DNA of 64,000 nucleotides from positions 124,001 through 188,000 of the forward strand of contig NZ_NSEB01000007.1 of the NCBI RefSeq assembly GCF_002734215.1. The letters are read 5' to 3'. This stretch comes from Fredinandcohnia onubensis (lineage in GTDB: Bacteria > Bacillota > Bacilli > Bacillales > Bacillaceae_L). Made by a program: the position numbers and the translations under genes. This document shows positions 1 to 7,030 of this stretch, piece by piece. The first letter of the stretch is position 1. Each line of letters opens with the position of its first letter. A model generated the notes under the pieces. The model searched no databases. It was not told the origin of the DNA and was given only the letters and a program-made list of their open reading frames with translations.

Positions 1-840
1 TCCTTGTGGTCTAAAAATTAATACAACAGCCATTAGAAGCATATTTACTGCTAGTGATAATTCTGGGACGTAGTAGGCCATGAAGGATCCCGATAACCCT
101 ACTAGGATTGCTGCAAACAGGGAGCCTGTAATACTTCCCATACCACCAATAACAACGACAATAAACGCGAGTATTGCAAATTCCATTCCCATCTCTGCAT
201 AAATTTGGCCGGAATATGGTCCTAGTAATACACCACCAAGTGCTGCCATAGCTGCACCTACCATAAAGACAAGCATAAAAATCCTTTTAATATTGATTCC
301 AAGTGATTGAACCATTTCTTTGTTAATTACACCGGCACGAACAATTAATCCAATTTTTGTATTTTTAAGGATATAGTAAATGAGGAAGAAAACTAGAAAT
401 CCAACCAATATGATAAACAAGCGGTATTTGATTAAAATAACCCCGCCAAACTCCCAGCTCCCGCTTAAATATTCAGGGGTTTTCGCACTCAATTGGTTCG
501 GTCCCCAAACGACCTTCAACATTTCAGAAAGAACGATCATAACCCCTAGCGTAATCAAAATTTGCTGAACATGATTTCCATATACAGGAGTAACAATGAA
601 TTTTTCCATAAGTAAACCTAAAATAAGGCCTGTAATCAGGGCAGTCATAATTCCGGCTACAAAGCTTCCAGTTTGCCCATATGACCAAACTCCTGCATAT
701 GCTCCCCAGGCAAACAAACCTCCATGTGCAAAGTTTAGGACATCCATAAGACCAAAAATCAAGGTTAACCCTGCCGCAAGTAGGAAAACTAACATACCTG
801 TAGCAAGGCCGTTAATCGTTAAATTGATGATTGCTTCCAC
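1..840 (-). CDS. livH: Branched-chain amino acid-type ABC transporter permease LivH, partial (3' end outside window)
   Basis: This encodes one of the two membrane permeases of a Liv-type (HAAT family) ABC importer. Reading back from a GTG start at 838-840, preceded by an AAAGGAGG ribosome site, the frame stays open for 280 codons to the window edge. It therefore lacks only about the last ten residues of a usual LivH of about 290. The protein is very hydrophobic and shows the family's early segment LNFAHGGLFAWGAY and the conserved late GGMGSITGS motif. It lies 31 bases downstream of livF on the same strand, and livM would be expected beyond the edge. The transported substrate cannot be read from the permease. 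The neighbours suggest an organic acid rather than leucine, but that is inference. Confidence 0.9.
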   Translation of the reverse strand, partial: MEAIINLTINGLATGMLVFLLAAGLTLIFGLMDVLNFAHGGLFAWGAYAGVWSYGQTGSFVAGIMTALITGLILGLLMEKFIVTPVYGNHVQQILITLGVMIVLSEMLKVVWGPNQLSAKTPEYLSGSWEFGGVILIKYRLFIILVGFLVFFLIYYILKNTKIGLIVRAGVINKEMVQSLGINIKRIFMLVFMVGAAMAALGGVLLGPYSGQIYAEMGMEFAILAFIVVVIGGMGSITGSLFAAILVGLSGSFMAYYVPELSLAVNMLLMAVVLIFRPQG

Positions 841-871
841 AAATTTTTCCTCCTTTCACCCATGAGTCCTA

Positions 872-1579
872 CTACGCAATTCCTAAATATTGTTTACGGA
901 GTTTTTCATTTTCTTTTAACTCCTTCATTTCACCACGATGTACGGTCCTTCCATCGTCAATAATGAAAAAGCGATCTCCGATCGTACTTGCCATGATAAA
1001 GTTTTGCTCCACGAGCACAATTGTCGTTTTTGACTTCATTTCTTGAATGGATTCCATTACTTTTTCAACAACAATTGGTGCTAGTCCCTTACTTGGTTCG
1101 TCAATGAGCAATAAGTCATTGTTATTGACATATGCTCTAGCAATTGAGAGCATTTGTTTTTGTCCACCACTGAGGTTTCCGCCCTTTCTTTTCCAGAACT
1201 TCTTCAAATCAGGAAACAGATTTAAAATATAATCTAGACGTTCCTTCGTTTCTTCGTTTTCCTTTTTGATTGCAACTTTCATATTTTCTTCTACAGTCAA
1301 CTCTCCGAATATCCCTTGGTCCTCAGGGACATAGCCAATGCCTTTTGTGGCAATATGGTAGGTTGCTAGACCTGAAATGTTCTCACCATTAAATACGATT
1401 TTTCCTTTAGCCGGTGGATTAAGGCCCATAATCGATCTTAAGGTAGTTGTTTTGCCGGCACCATTTCTGCCTAATAGTACGGTAACCTCTCCTTTTTTAG
1501 CCTCAAATGAAACGCCTTGAAGTATATGAAATTGATCTATATAGGTTTCTATTCCCTCTACCTTAAGATGCAGTGTCAT
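872..1579 (-). CDS. livF: Liv-type ABC transporter ATP-binding protein LivF
   Basis: This is the second ATPase of the Liv importer, 235 residues, the usual LivF length. Walker A GRNGAGKTT is at residues 37-45, the signature LSGGQ at 136-140 and Walker B LLLIDEP at 156-162. The switch segment reads LVEQN, where many ABC ATPases have histidine; glutamine is normal for LivF. The start codon lies inside the end of livG (17-base overlap), so the two are translationally coupled. LivF should pair with LivG on the cytoplasmic face of LivH/LivM and drive uptake. Confidence 0.93.
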   Translation of the reverse strand: MTLHLKVEGIETYIDQFHILQGVSFEAKKGEVTVLLGRNGAGKTTTLRSIMGLNPPAKGKIVFNGENISGLATYHIATKGIGYVPEDQGIFGELTVEENMKVAIKKENEETKERLDYILNLFPDLKKFWKRKGGNLSGGQKQMLSIARAYVNNNDLLLIDEPSKGLAPIVVEKVMESIQEMKSKTTIVLVEQNFIMASTIGDRFFIIDDGRTVHRGEMKELKENEKLRKQYLGIA

Positions 1580-2330
1580 CGTACAAACCTCCTAAATACG
1601 CTGATTGAACTGTTTCATTGTTCATGATTTCTTCCGGTGTTCCATCAGCAAGCAATCTGCCGTTAAATAAGACCATCACACTATCAGAAAGATCAAGAAT
1701 CATATCCATTTTGTGTTCAATCAAAATGATGGTACGATTCCCTTCCTCCTTAATTTTCTTGATGACCTCAAGAATTGCAGGAACCTCCTCAAGTGACATT
1801 CCAGCAGTTGGCTCATCAAGTAACAGAACCTCAGTCTCCAATGCCAACAACATGGCTATTTCTAACTTGCGTTTTTCACCATGTGCAAGGTTTTTAGCGA
1901 TTGCATCGGCTTTATTATCAAGAAGAACAAGCGATAAAATCTGTAATGCCTTTTCTTCGAATTGTCGATATTTACGAAAATGCTTAAACATTTGGTAGCG
2001 AACACCAGATTCCGATTGAACGGCTAATCGTACGTTTTCTAATACCGTCAGATTTGGAAAAACATTTGTTATTTGAAAGGATCGACCGATTCCTTTACGT
2101 GTACGTGCTGTTGGAGATAATTTTGTAATATCTTCTCCTTGTAAGAATACTTGGCCAGCAGTCGGTGTAAGCTGACCACTTAATAAATTGAAAAAAGTTG
2201 TTTTGCCTGCACCATTGGGGCCAATAATTGATTTGAAGTGGTTCGGAGGAACTGAAAAATTCACATTATCAACAGCTACATGCCCTCCAAAAGCGATTGT
2301 CAGGTCTTTCGTTTCAATAATATTCATCAC
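1563..2330 (-). CDS. livG: Liv-type ABC transporter ATP-binding protein LivG
   Basis: This is the first ATPase of the importer, 255 residues. Walker A GPNGAGKTT lies at 37-45, the LivG-type signature LAHGEKR at 148-154 and Walker B VLLLDEP at 168-174, followed by TAGMS. The listed start is GTG, with an ATG as the next codon. An AGAGGTGA ribosome site lies six bases before the GTG and nine before the ATG, so either could be used. Its 3' end overlaps livF. A 13-bp hairpin separates it from the binding-protein gene upstream, which probably lowers its expression relative to that gene. Confidence 0.93.
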   Translation of the reverse strand: MMNIIETKDLTIAFGGHVAVDNVNFSVPPNHFKSIIGPNGAGKTTFFNLLSGQLTPTAGQVFLQGEDITKLSPTARTRKGIGRSFQITNVFPNLTVLENVRLAVQSESGVRYQMFKHFRKYRQFEEKALQILSLVLLDNKADAIAKNLAHGEKRKLEIAMLLALETEVLLLDEPTAGMSLEEVPAILEVIKKIKEEGNRTIILIEHKMDMILDLSDSVMVLFNGRLLADGTPEEIMNNETVQSAYLGGLYDDTAS

Positions 2331-2356
2331 GAATGTTCACCTCTTTTTTCTAAAAG

Positions 2357-2387
2357 TAAGCTTCGGTAGTAATCCTACCGAAGCTTA
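2357..2387 (-). terminator. Intercistronic hairpin between the binding-protein gene and livG
   Basis: A perfect 13-bp inverted repeat (2357-2369 with 2375-2387, five-base loop) sits just after the binding-protein stop codon. In the direction of transcription it is followed by only four T residues. It could be a leaky terminator or an RNA-stabilising hairpin. Such elements often follow binding-protein genes, so that more binding protein than ATPase is made. Confidence 0.75.
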
Positions 2388-2396
2388 TAGTTCAAA

Positions 2397-3650
2397 TTAG
2401 TTACGAACTGGTGGAGCTGTTTCCTCTGGGCTTAACTCTCTTATTAAGACTGGAACTGGATAATCTACACCATCAACCTTTTCCAGGCGAATCGCATATA
2501 AAGTTTGAAGAGCTTGGTGATCTTCTTCACGGAATGTCATTTTTCCTTTCGGTGTATCAAAGCTCATTCCTTCCATTGCTTCGATTAGCTTATCTGCATT
2601 CGTGTCGCCATCTGTCTTCTTAATCGCTTCCACAATTGCTAACGCAGCCGTCATTCCTCCTGGAGTAAATAAGTCAGGAACCTCACCATTGAACTTTTCT
2701 TTGTGTTTTTCTACTAACCAATCGTTAATCTCATTCTTTGGAAGCTGATGATAGTAAACGGTGAATCCTTCCATTCCAACTAATGCTTCCATTGTTGCAA
2801 GTGCTGGGATATCTGGAGCACCTGTGGAAATTTTAATACCATTTTCTTGGACCTTCATATCTGCGATTTGGTTCCAAGGTGAATTTGCACCTGCCCACAC
2901 AACAAATAAATAATCAGGTTTTGCTTCAATAATCTTTTGAATATTTGAAGTAAAGTCAGTTGCTGCAGGATCTGCATATTCTTCATGGATAATCTCAGCA
3001 CCTAAATCTTCAGCGGCTTCCTTAAAGGCTGCAACTCCATCTCGACCGAAAGCATAATCTGGTGCAAGGGTTGCAATTTTAACCCCTTCTTTTGCAATTG
3101 CTGCCGCACCTGCAACCGCATCCTGTGATGAATTACGTGCAGTTCTAAATATATACTCATTCCAATCTGCACCTGTAATACTGTCTGCTGCAGCTGGTTC
3201 AACAATCATAATCTTTTCATATTCTTCAGCTAATGGAAGAACTGCTAATGTATCTGCTGAACTTGATGATCCAACTAAGAAGTCAACTCCGTCTTCTTCA
3301 ATTAATTTTGTTGCTTTTTGAATGGCAACTTCTGGTTTTGTCTCTGTATCCTCTACAAAGAATTCGATTTTTTGACCATTTACTTCCATCGTCCCGTCTG
3401 TAGCGTACTCGAGGCCGAGTTCAAATCCTTGTGTTGATTGCTTGCCGTAGGATTCAAGCCCACCACTTAGTGAAGCAAGCACACCAATTTTAATTGGATC
3501 CTTTGATTCTTCTGCTGGTTTGTCTGAATCACCTGAACTTGGATTCTCTTCTTCTGTAGTTGATGATCCTGAGCTACATGCTGCAGCAATTACCATTAGC
3601 ATGGCAAGCATGCTTAAAAAAAGCATTTTACGAAATGAGAACTTCTTCAT
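2397..3650 (-). CDS. Liv-type ABC transporter substrate-binding lipoprotein
   Basis: This is the extracellular solute-binding protein of the Liv importer (periplasmic binding protein type I fold), 417 residues from ATG at 3648-3650. That start is chosen because GGGGGAAGGAAAA lies directly before it and it begins with a signal peptide MKKFSFRKMLFLSML. An in-frame start further up at 3695 lacks both. A lipidation cysteine is at residue 25 (IAAACSS), followed by a Ser/Thr/Glu/Pro-rich linker, then the typical opening KIGVLASLSGG. It is first in the transporter gene order. A tandem repeat upstream may be its activator site. Ligands of this family range from amino acids to aromatic and aliphatic acids, and the ligand here is unknown. 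Confidence 0.9.
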   Translation of the reverse strand: MKKFSFRKMLFLSMLAMLMVIAAACSSGSSTTEEENPSSGDSDKPAEESKDPIKIGVLASLSGGLESYGKQSTQGFELGLEYATDGTMEVNGQKIEFFVEDTETKPEVAIQKATKLIEEDGVDFLVGSSSSADTLAVLPLAEEYEKIMIVEPAAADSITGADWNEYIFRTARNSSQDAVAGAAAIAKEGVKIATLAPDYAFGRDGVAAFKEAAEDLGAEIIHEEYADPAATDFTSNIQKIIEAKPDYLFVVWAGANSPWNQIADMKVQENGIKISTGAPDIPALATMEALVGMEGFTVYYHQLPKNEINDWLVEKHKEKFNGEVPDLFTPGGMTAALAIVEAIKKTDGDTNADKLIEAMEGMSFDTPKGKMTFREEDHQALQTLYAIRLEKVDGVDYPVPVLIRELSPEETAPPVRN

Positions 3651-3712
3651 TTTTCCTTCCCCCTTATGTTCGTTGAAACTGTGAAACCTTTGCATTCATC
3701 GTACTTGAGGAT

Positions 3713-3731
3713 AGTTACAACTGAGTTACAA
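3713..3731 (-). promoter_or_regulatory. Tandem 8-bp repeat with 11-bp period upstream of the binding-protein gene (candidate activator site)
   Basis: Reading the minus strand, TTGTAACT occurs twice, separated by CAG, giving an 11-bp period. A TATAAT-like TACGAT lies nine bases downstream at 3698-3703. Direct repeats one helical turn apart and close to the -10 are what SARP/BTAD-type winged-helix activators bind. The large BTAD regulator gene lies about 3.3 kb away. The assignment is inference from spacing alone. Confidence 0.4.
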
Positions 3732-3748
3732 AATCAATTTAGAATTTT

Positions 3749-4756
3749 TCAGACACCCTTCCATTGAATAACAGTAGCAGCCCATGTATAACCCGTTCCG
3801 GCACTTACTGCAACCGCAATGTCCCCTTCAGATAATTTACCTTGCTCTTTAGCAAAATGAAGTCCAATACACGGGTCTAGTGCTGACATATGTCCATGAT
3901 GATCTAAATAAATTGTATTCTCTTCTGGTATTTGTAATGTTTGAAGTAGTTCTCTAAACATGGAGCGTTTCGTATGGAGTGGTAGAAGAACTTTAACATC
4001 TTGAGGTGAATAGCCGCTTTTCTGCAATGAATTTCGAATCACTTTTTCGAAATTGGGAATGGATACAGGGTCAAGTCTCTCCTTCATGCTGGATGGATCA
4101 TGTACATCGATATAATGTTGCCTATTTACTACGGTTTCAATGCTTGGAAAAAGCTTAGAACCTCCAGCAGGTACCCGAACATCCTCATAAAATGAACCAT
4201 CGGTGATTATCGAGCTTTCCAGAATTTCACTTAAAGTGGAATTTTTCTTAACGAGTACAGCTGCCCCACCATCACCAAAATTAAACATAAACCTGGAACG
4301 GGGGTTTTCGTAATCAATGATTTGTGATTCCTTACAACCTCCCACTAGTAAAATATTTTCTATAGTTTTATCAGATGTAAGCATATCCTTTGCCACTTTT
4401 AAAGCAATTGGAAAACAAGAGCTCACATTCATTAATTCAAATGCATATGCGTTTTTCGTTCCTAATTCAAATTGAAGCTTTGGAGCACATGACCAGACTA
4501 AATAATCCTTATGTGGACTACCAAAATAGATAACAACATCAATTGATAATGGATCTATTTTAGAAAGTAGTTGCTTTGCAGCCTCAATTCCAAGGTCAGT
4601 AGCCTGCATTGTATCGTCGGACACATGCTTTTGATACAACCCGAATTTCTCAATGATAACCTGTTCAGGAATTCCGGTTTTTTTACACAATTCCTCTGCT
4701 GTTTCAATTCCTTTTGGAAAATATACACTTGTCGCTTCAATTCCAACATTTATCAT
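3749..4756 (-). CDS. FabH-like 3-oxoacyl-ACP synthase III family protein
   Basis: This 335-residue thiolase-fold enzyme belongs to the ketoacyl synthase III family, which condenses an acyl-CoA with a malonyl or acyl partner. The nucleophilic cysteine is C114 in NVSSCFP, and the catalytic histidine is H261 in LPLHTKRS. The position that is asparagine in canonical FabH (GNTSA) is histidine here (H289, GHMSA), so the classical Cys-His-Asn triad is altered. The start at 4756 has an AAGGGGGA ribosome site. It follows the acyl-CoA synthetase by 61 bases on the same strand and precedes the Liv binding protein. This suggests it handles the CoA ester made by its neighbour, and a housekeeping role in fatty acid initiation is unlikely. 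HMG-CoA synthase-like or OleA-like chemistry remains possible. Confidence 0.8.
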   Translation of the reverse strand: MINVGIEATSVYFPKGIETAEELCKKTGIPEQVIIEKFGLYQKHVSDDTMQATDLGIEAAKQLLSKIDPLSIDVVIYFGSPHKDYLVWSCAPKLQFELGTKNAYAFELMNVSSCFPIALKVAKDMLTSDKTIENILLVGGCKESQIIDYENPRSRFMFNFGDGGAAVLVKKNSTLSEILESSIITDGSFYEDVRVPAGGSKLFPSIETVVNRQHYIDVHDPSSMKERLDPVSIPNFEKVIRNSLQKSGYSPQDVKVLLPLHTKRSMFRELLQTLQIPEENTIYLDHHGHMSALDPCIGLHFAKEQGKLSEGDIAVAVSAGTGYTWAATVIQWKGV

Positions 4757-4817
4757 ACTAATCCCCCTTCTGATGGAGCCATCTTAAATGCTGCCCCAGT
4801 GAATACAAGTTCCTTTT

Positions 4818-6299
4818 TTATGAATTAACTAGCTGGTTCTTCTGAATTTTCCCTGTCGCATTCCTTGGTAGTTTTTCGATAAACTCTATTTTTTGGGGAA
4901 TCTTGTATCTTGCCAAAAATAGTTTGCAATATTCGATAATTTCCTCTTCAGTTAGTAAACTCTCTTTCTTTTTTACAACAAAGGCTACTGGAGTTTCTCC
5001 CCATTTCGCATCAACAACTCCTACCACTGCTACCTCTACAACATCTGCTAACTGACCAATTATTTGTTCAAGTTCCAATGGGTAAATGTTTTCTCCACCG
5101 GAAATAATCATTTCTTTTTTCCTTCCTACTATATACAAAAATCCCTCTTCATCAACCCTTGCCAAATCTCCTGTATATAGCCATCCATCCTGAAGGGCTT
5201 CAGCTGTTGCTACTGGTTTATTCCAGTATTCTTTCATTACATTTGGACCACGGACAATGAGTTCTCCAATGTCTCCCCTTTTAACAATATCCCCCTCTGA
5301 ATCTATTAATTTATAATCACAAAACATAACAGGCTTTCCAATAGACCCGATCTTCCGTTTAGCATCCTCTTTAGAAAGCATAAATAATGTTGGTGATGTT
5401 TCAGTCATCCCAAATCCCTGACCAAACAATAACCCCTTTTCAAAAAAGGCCTGAATTAGTTCATGAGGACATGGTGCACCACCGTTATAAAACCATCGTA
5501 CAGATTGCAAATTGGTCTTTTCAAATGAAGGACTATGCAAAATGGCCTGATGAATTGTAGGAACACCCATTACAATTGTCACTTGATGCTGCTCAATCAT
5601 CAATAATGCCTTCTCCGAATCAAATTTCCCCTCAGGTAAAATTATGGTCCCACCAGTAAAGAGTGTCGGAAATGCAAATAAACCAATTCCACCAATATGA
5701 AAAAGTGGAAGTAACACAAGTGAACGGTCATTTGATGTGATATCGATTGCAGTACAATTATTGATGGCATTCCAAAACATATTATCCTGTGTTATAACCG
5801 CTCCCTTAGGCTTACCGGTTGTTCCCGAAGTATAACAAATAAGAAAGGGAGCGCTTTCATTAATCATTAAAGAAAGGTCTTTATTTCTATCTTCGAGATT
5901 CCTTACGCTTTCAATAGTAATTATTTCTTTCAATTTACTTTTCTTCTGTAACGAAATAGCTGTACTTTTAAAGTTATTTTCTAAAAATAGAACCTCTGTC
6001 CCACTATCATTTAATTGGTACAAAAGCTCATTTTCCGTTAAACGAATGTTAAGAGGGACAGCGATACATTCTAGTTTTGCTATTGCAAATAATAAAACAA
6101 TATATTCATATCTATTATGGGATAAAATCGCAATGCGTTCTCCTGCCTTTATAGATAAATCTTGTCTTAAGAAAGTAGCTAACTTGTCTACATCTTGTTT
6201 CAAAGCTTTATAGGAGATCTGTTCTTTTTCTGTAATTATGGCTATACGCTCTGGATGTAATTCTGCTCTTTTATCAATCCAAAAAGCAATACCTTGCAT
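4818..6299 (-). CDS. AMP-forming acyl-CoA synthetase
   Basis: This 493-residue member of the ANL (AMP-binding) superfamily activates a carboxylic acid to its CoA thioester through an acyl-adenylate. The phosphate-binding loop YTSGTTGKPKG starts at about residue 156. The hinge region reads YTGDLARVDEEGF with GRKKEMIISGGENIYP, and the C-terminal catalytic lysine is K484 in ATGKIQK. The ATG at 6299 is preceded by AAGGAGGAGA. It lies 15 bases after the TetR gene and upstream of the ketoacyl synthase, so the three form an operon that probably reads into the Liv genes. Sequence alone does not tell whether the substrate is a fatty, branched or aromatic acid. MenE-like activity is also conceivable. 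Confidence 0.88.
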   Translation of the reverse strand: MQGIAFWIDKRAELHPERIAIITEKEQISYKALKQDVDKLATFLRQDLSIKAGERIAILSHNRYEYIVLLFAIAKLECIAVPLNIRLTENELLYQLNDSGTEVLFLENNFKSTAISLQKKSKLKEIITIESVRNLEDRNKDLSLMINESAPFLICYTSGTTGKPKGAVITQDNMFWNAINNCTAIDITSNDRSLVLLPLFHIGGIGLFAFPTLFTGGTIILPEGKFDSEKALLMIEQHQVTIVMGVPTIHQAILHSPSFEKTNLQSVRWFYNGGAPCPHELIQAFFEKGLLFGQGFGMTETSPTLFMLSKEDAKRKIGSIGKPVMFCDYKLIDSEGDIVKRGDIGELIVRGPNVMKEYWNKPVATAEALQDGWLYTGDLARVDEEGFLYIVGRKKEMIISGGENIYPLELEQIIGQLADVVEVAVVGVVDAKWGETPVAFVVKKKESLLTEEEIIEYCKLFLARYKIPQKIEFIEKLPRNATGKIQKNQLVNS

Positions 6300-6314
6300 A
6301 AAGTCTCCTCCTTG

Positions 6315-6920
6315 TTATTCCTTTTTAAGTCCATCAAATATTAGTGTCATTGCTGCTTCAAACGCCTCCTCTGGGACATCCTGTTGCTCCCAATACACCC
6401 ATCTCATTCCAAGAAATTGACCAATTGACATTAAGCAATACGCAACCGTTTCTTGATCAATTTCTTTAAATTCTCCAACTTCGATTCCAACAGCAAGACT
6501 TTTTAAAAAGCCATTTGCGAGTTTATCATAATACCATCGATAAAGTTCTTTATCGACCACTACCGCTTGTTGAACAATACTATATAAATTTCTACGGCTT
6601 TTTACCCAATTAAAGAAAGCCTTGAAACCTTTCCTTTGTGCATCTTCGAAATTTTTGGATTTACTCATTTCTTCTTTTATTGCTAAACGAAGTTCACGAC
6701 TATATTGTCGAATTAGTTCGTCAAAAATATCTTTTTTAGAGGGAAAATAATTATAAAATGTACCCTGAGCAACGTTTGCTTCTTGGGAAATATTTACAAT
6801 TGAAGTTTCATAGTATCCCTTTTGTCCAAATACCTCCTCTGCTGCACGTAATAGTTTCTCTCTTGTTTCTAACCCTTTTGGGGTCAATACTTTTTCTTCT
6901 GACTTAATTATTTCTGACAC
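6315..6920 (-). CDS. TetR/AcrR family transcriptional regulator
   Basis: This is a 201-residue regulator with an N-terminal TetR helix-turn-helix. The conserved stretch runs from REKLLRAAEEVFGQKGYY to VAQGTFYNYFPSKKDIF. The rest is an all-helical ligand-binding and dimerisation domain. The start is set at the GTG at 6918-6920, because AGAGGTGA lies six bases before it. An in-frame GTG nine bases upstream has that sequence too close to serve it. As first gene of the operon with the acyl-CoA synthetase it probably represses the operon and responds to an acyl-CoA, as FadR-type TetR proteins do. Its recognition helix differs from that of B. subtilis FadR. Confidence 0.88.
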   Translation of the reverse strand: MSEIIKSEEKVLTPKGLETREKLLRAAEEVFGQKGYYETSIVNISQEANVAQGTFYNYFPSKKDIFDELIRQYSRELRLAIKEEMSKSKNFEDAQRKGFKAFFNWVKSRRNLYSIVQQAVVVDKELYRWYYDKLANGFLKSLAVGIEVGEFKEIDQETVAYCLMSIGQFLGMRWVYWEQQDVPEEAFEAAMTLIFDGLKKE

Positions 6921-6941
6921 CTGAATCACCTCTCAGTTTCT

Positions 6942-6969
6942 ATTATATGTAAATTTTAGAATTTTACAA
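6942..6969 (-). promoter_or_regulatory. Predicted sigma-A promoter of the TetR-acyl-CoA synthetase operon
   Basis: On the minus strand a perfect TATAAT (6942-6947) has TTGTAA (6964-6969) 16 bases upstream. This is about 22 bases before the chosen TetR start, in the only non-coding gap ahead of the operon. Confidence 0.55.
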
Positions 6970-6981
6970 CAACTTTTTTCA

Positions 6982-7014
6982 TAAAAAAATAAACTACTAT
7001 CCTGTAGTAGTTTA
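6982..7014 (-). terminator. Terminator of the BTAD-regulator gene
   Basis: A perfect 10-bp stem (6990-6999 with 7005-7014, five-base loop) is followed on the minus strand by seven T residues. It lies between the regulator's stop codon and the TetR promoter. Confidence 0.85.
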
Positions 7015-7030
7015 TAGGACATTCGATTAT

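Noticed and set aside
596-865. Open frame on the plus strand opposite livH
   Set aside because: It lies wholly antisense to a clear permease gene, has no ribosome site and no protein-like composition.
3651-3695. Longer N-terminus for the Liv binding protein
   Set aside because: No ribosome site, and it would put a charged stretch before the signal peptide; the ATG at 3650 has both site and signal.
4818-6299. Assignment of the acyl-CoA synthetase as MenE (o-succinylbenzoate-CoA ligase)
   Set aside because: Length is similar, but there are no menaquinone genes near and the operon partners (TetR, FabH-like, Liv) point elsewhere.
6921-6929. Upstream GTG start for the TetR gene
   Set aside because: The AGAGGTGA site overlaps this codon; it serves the GTG at 6920 properly.
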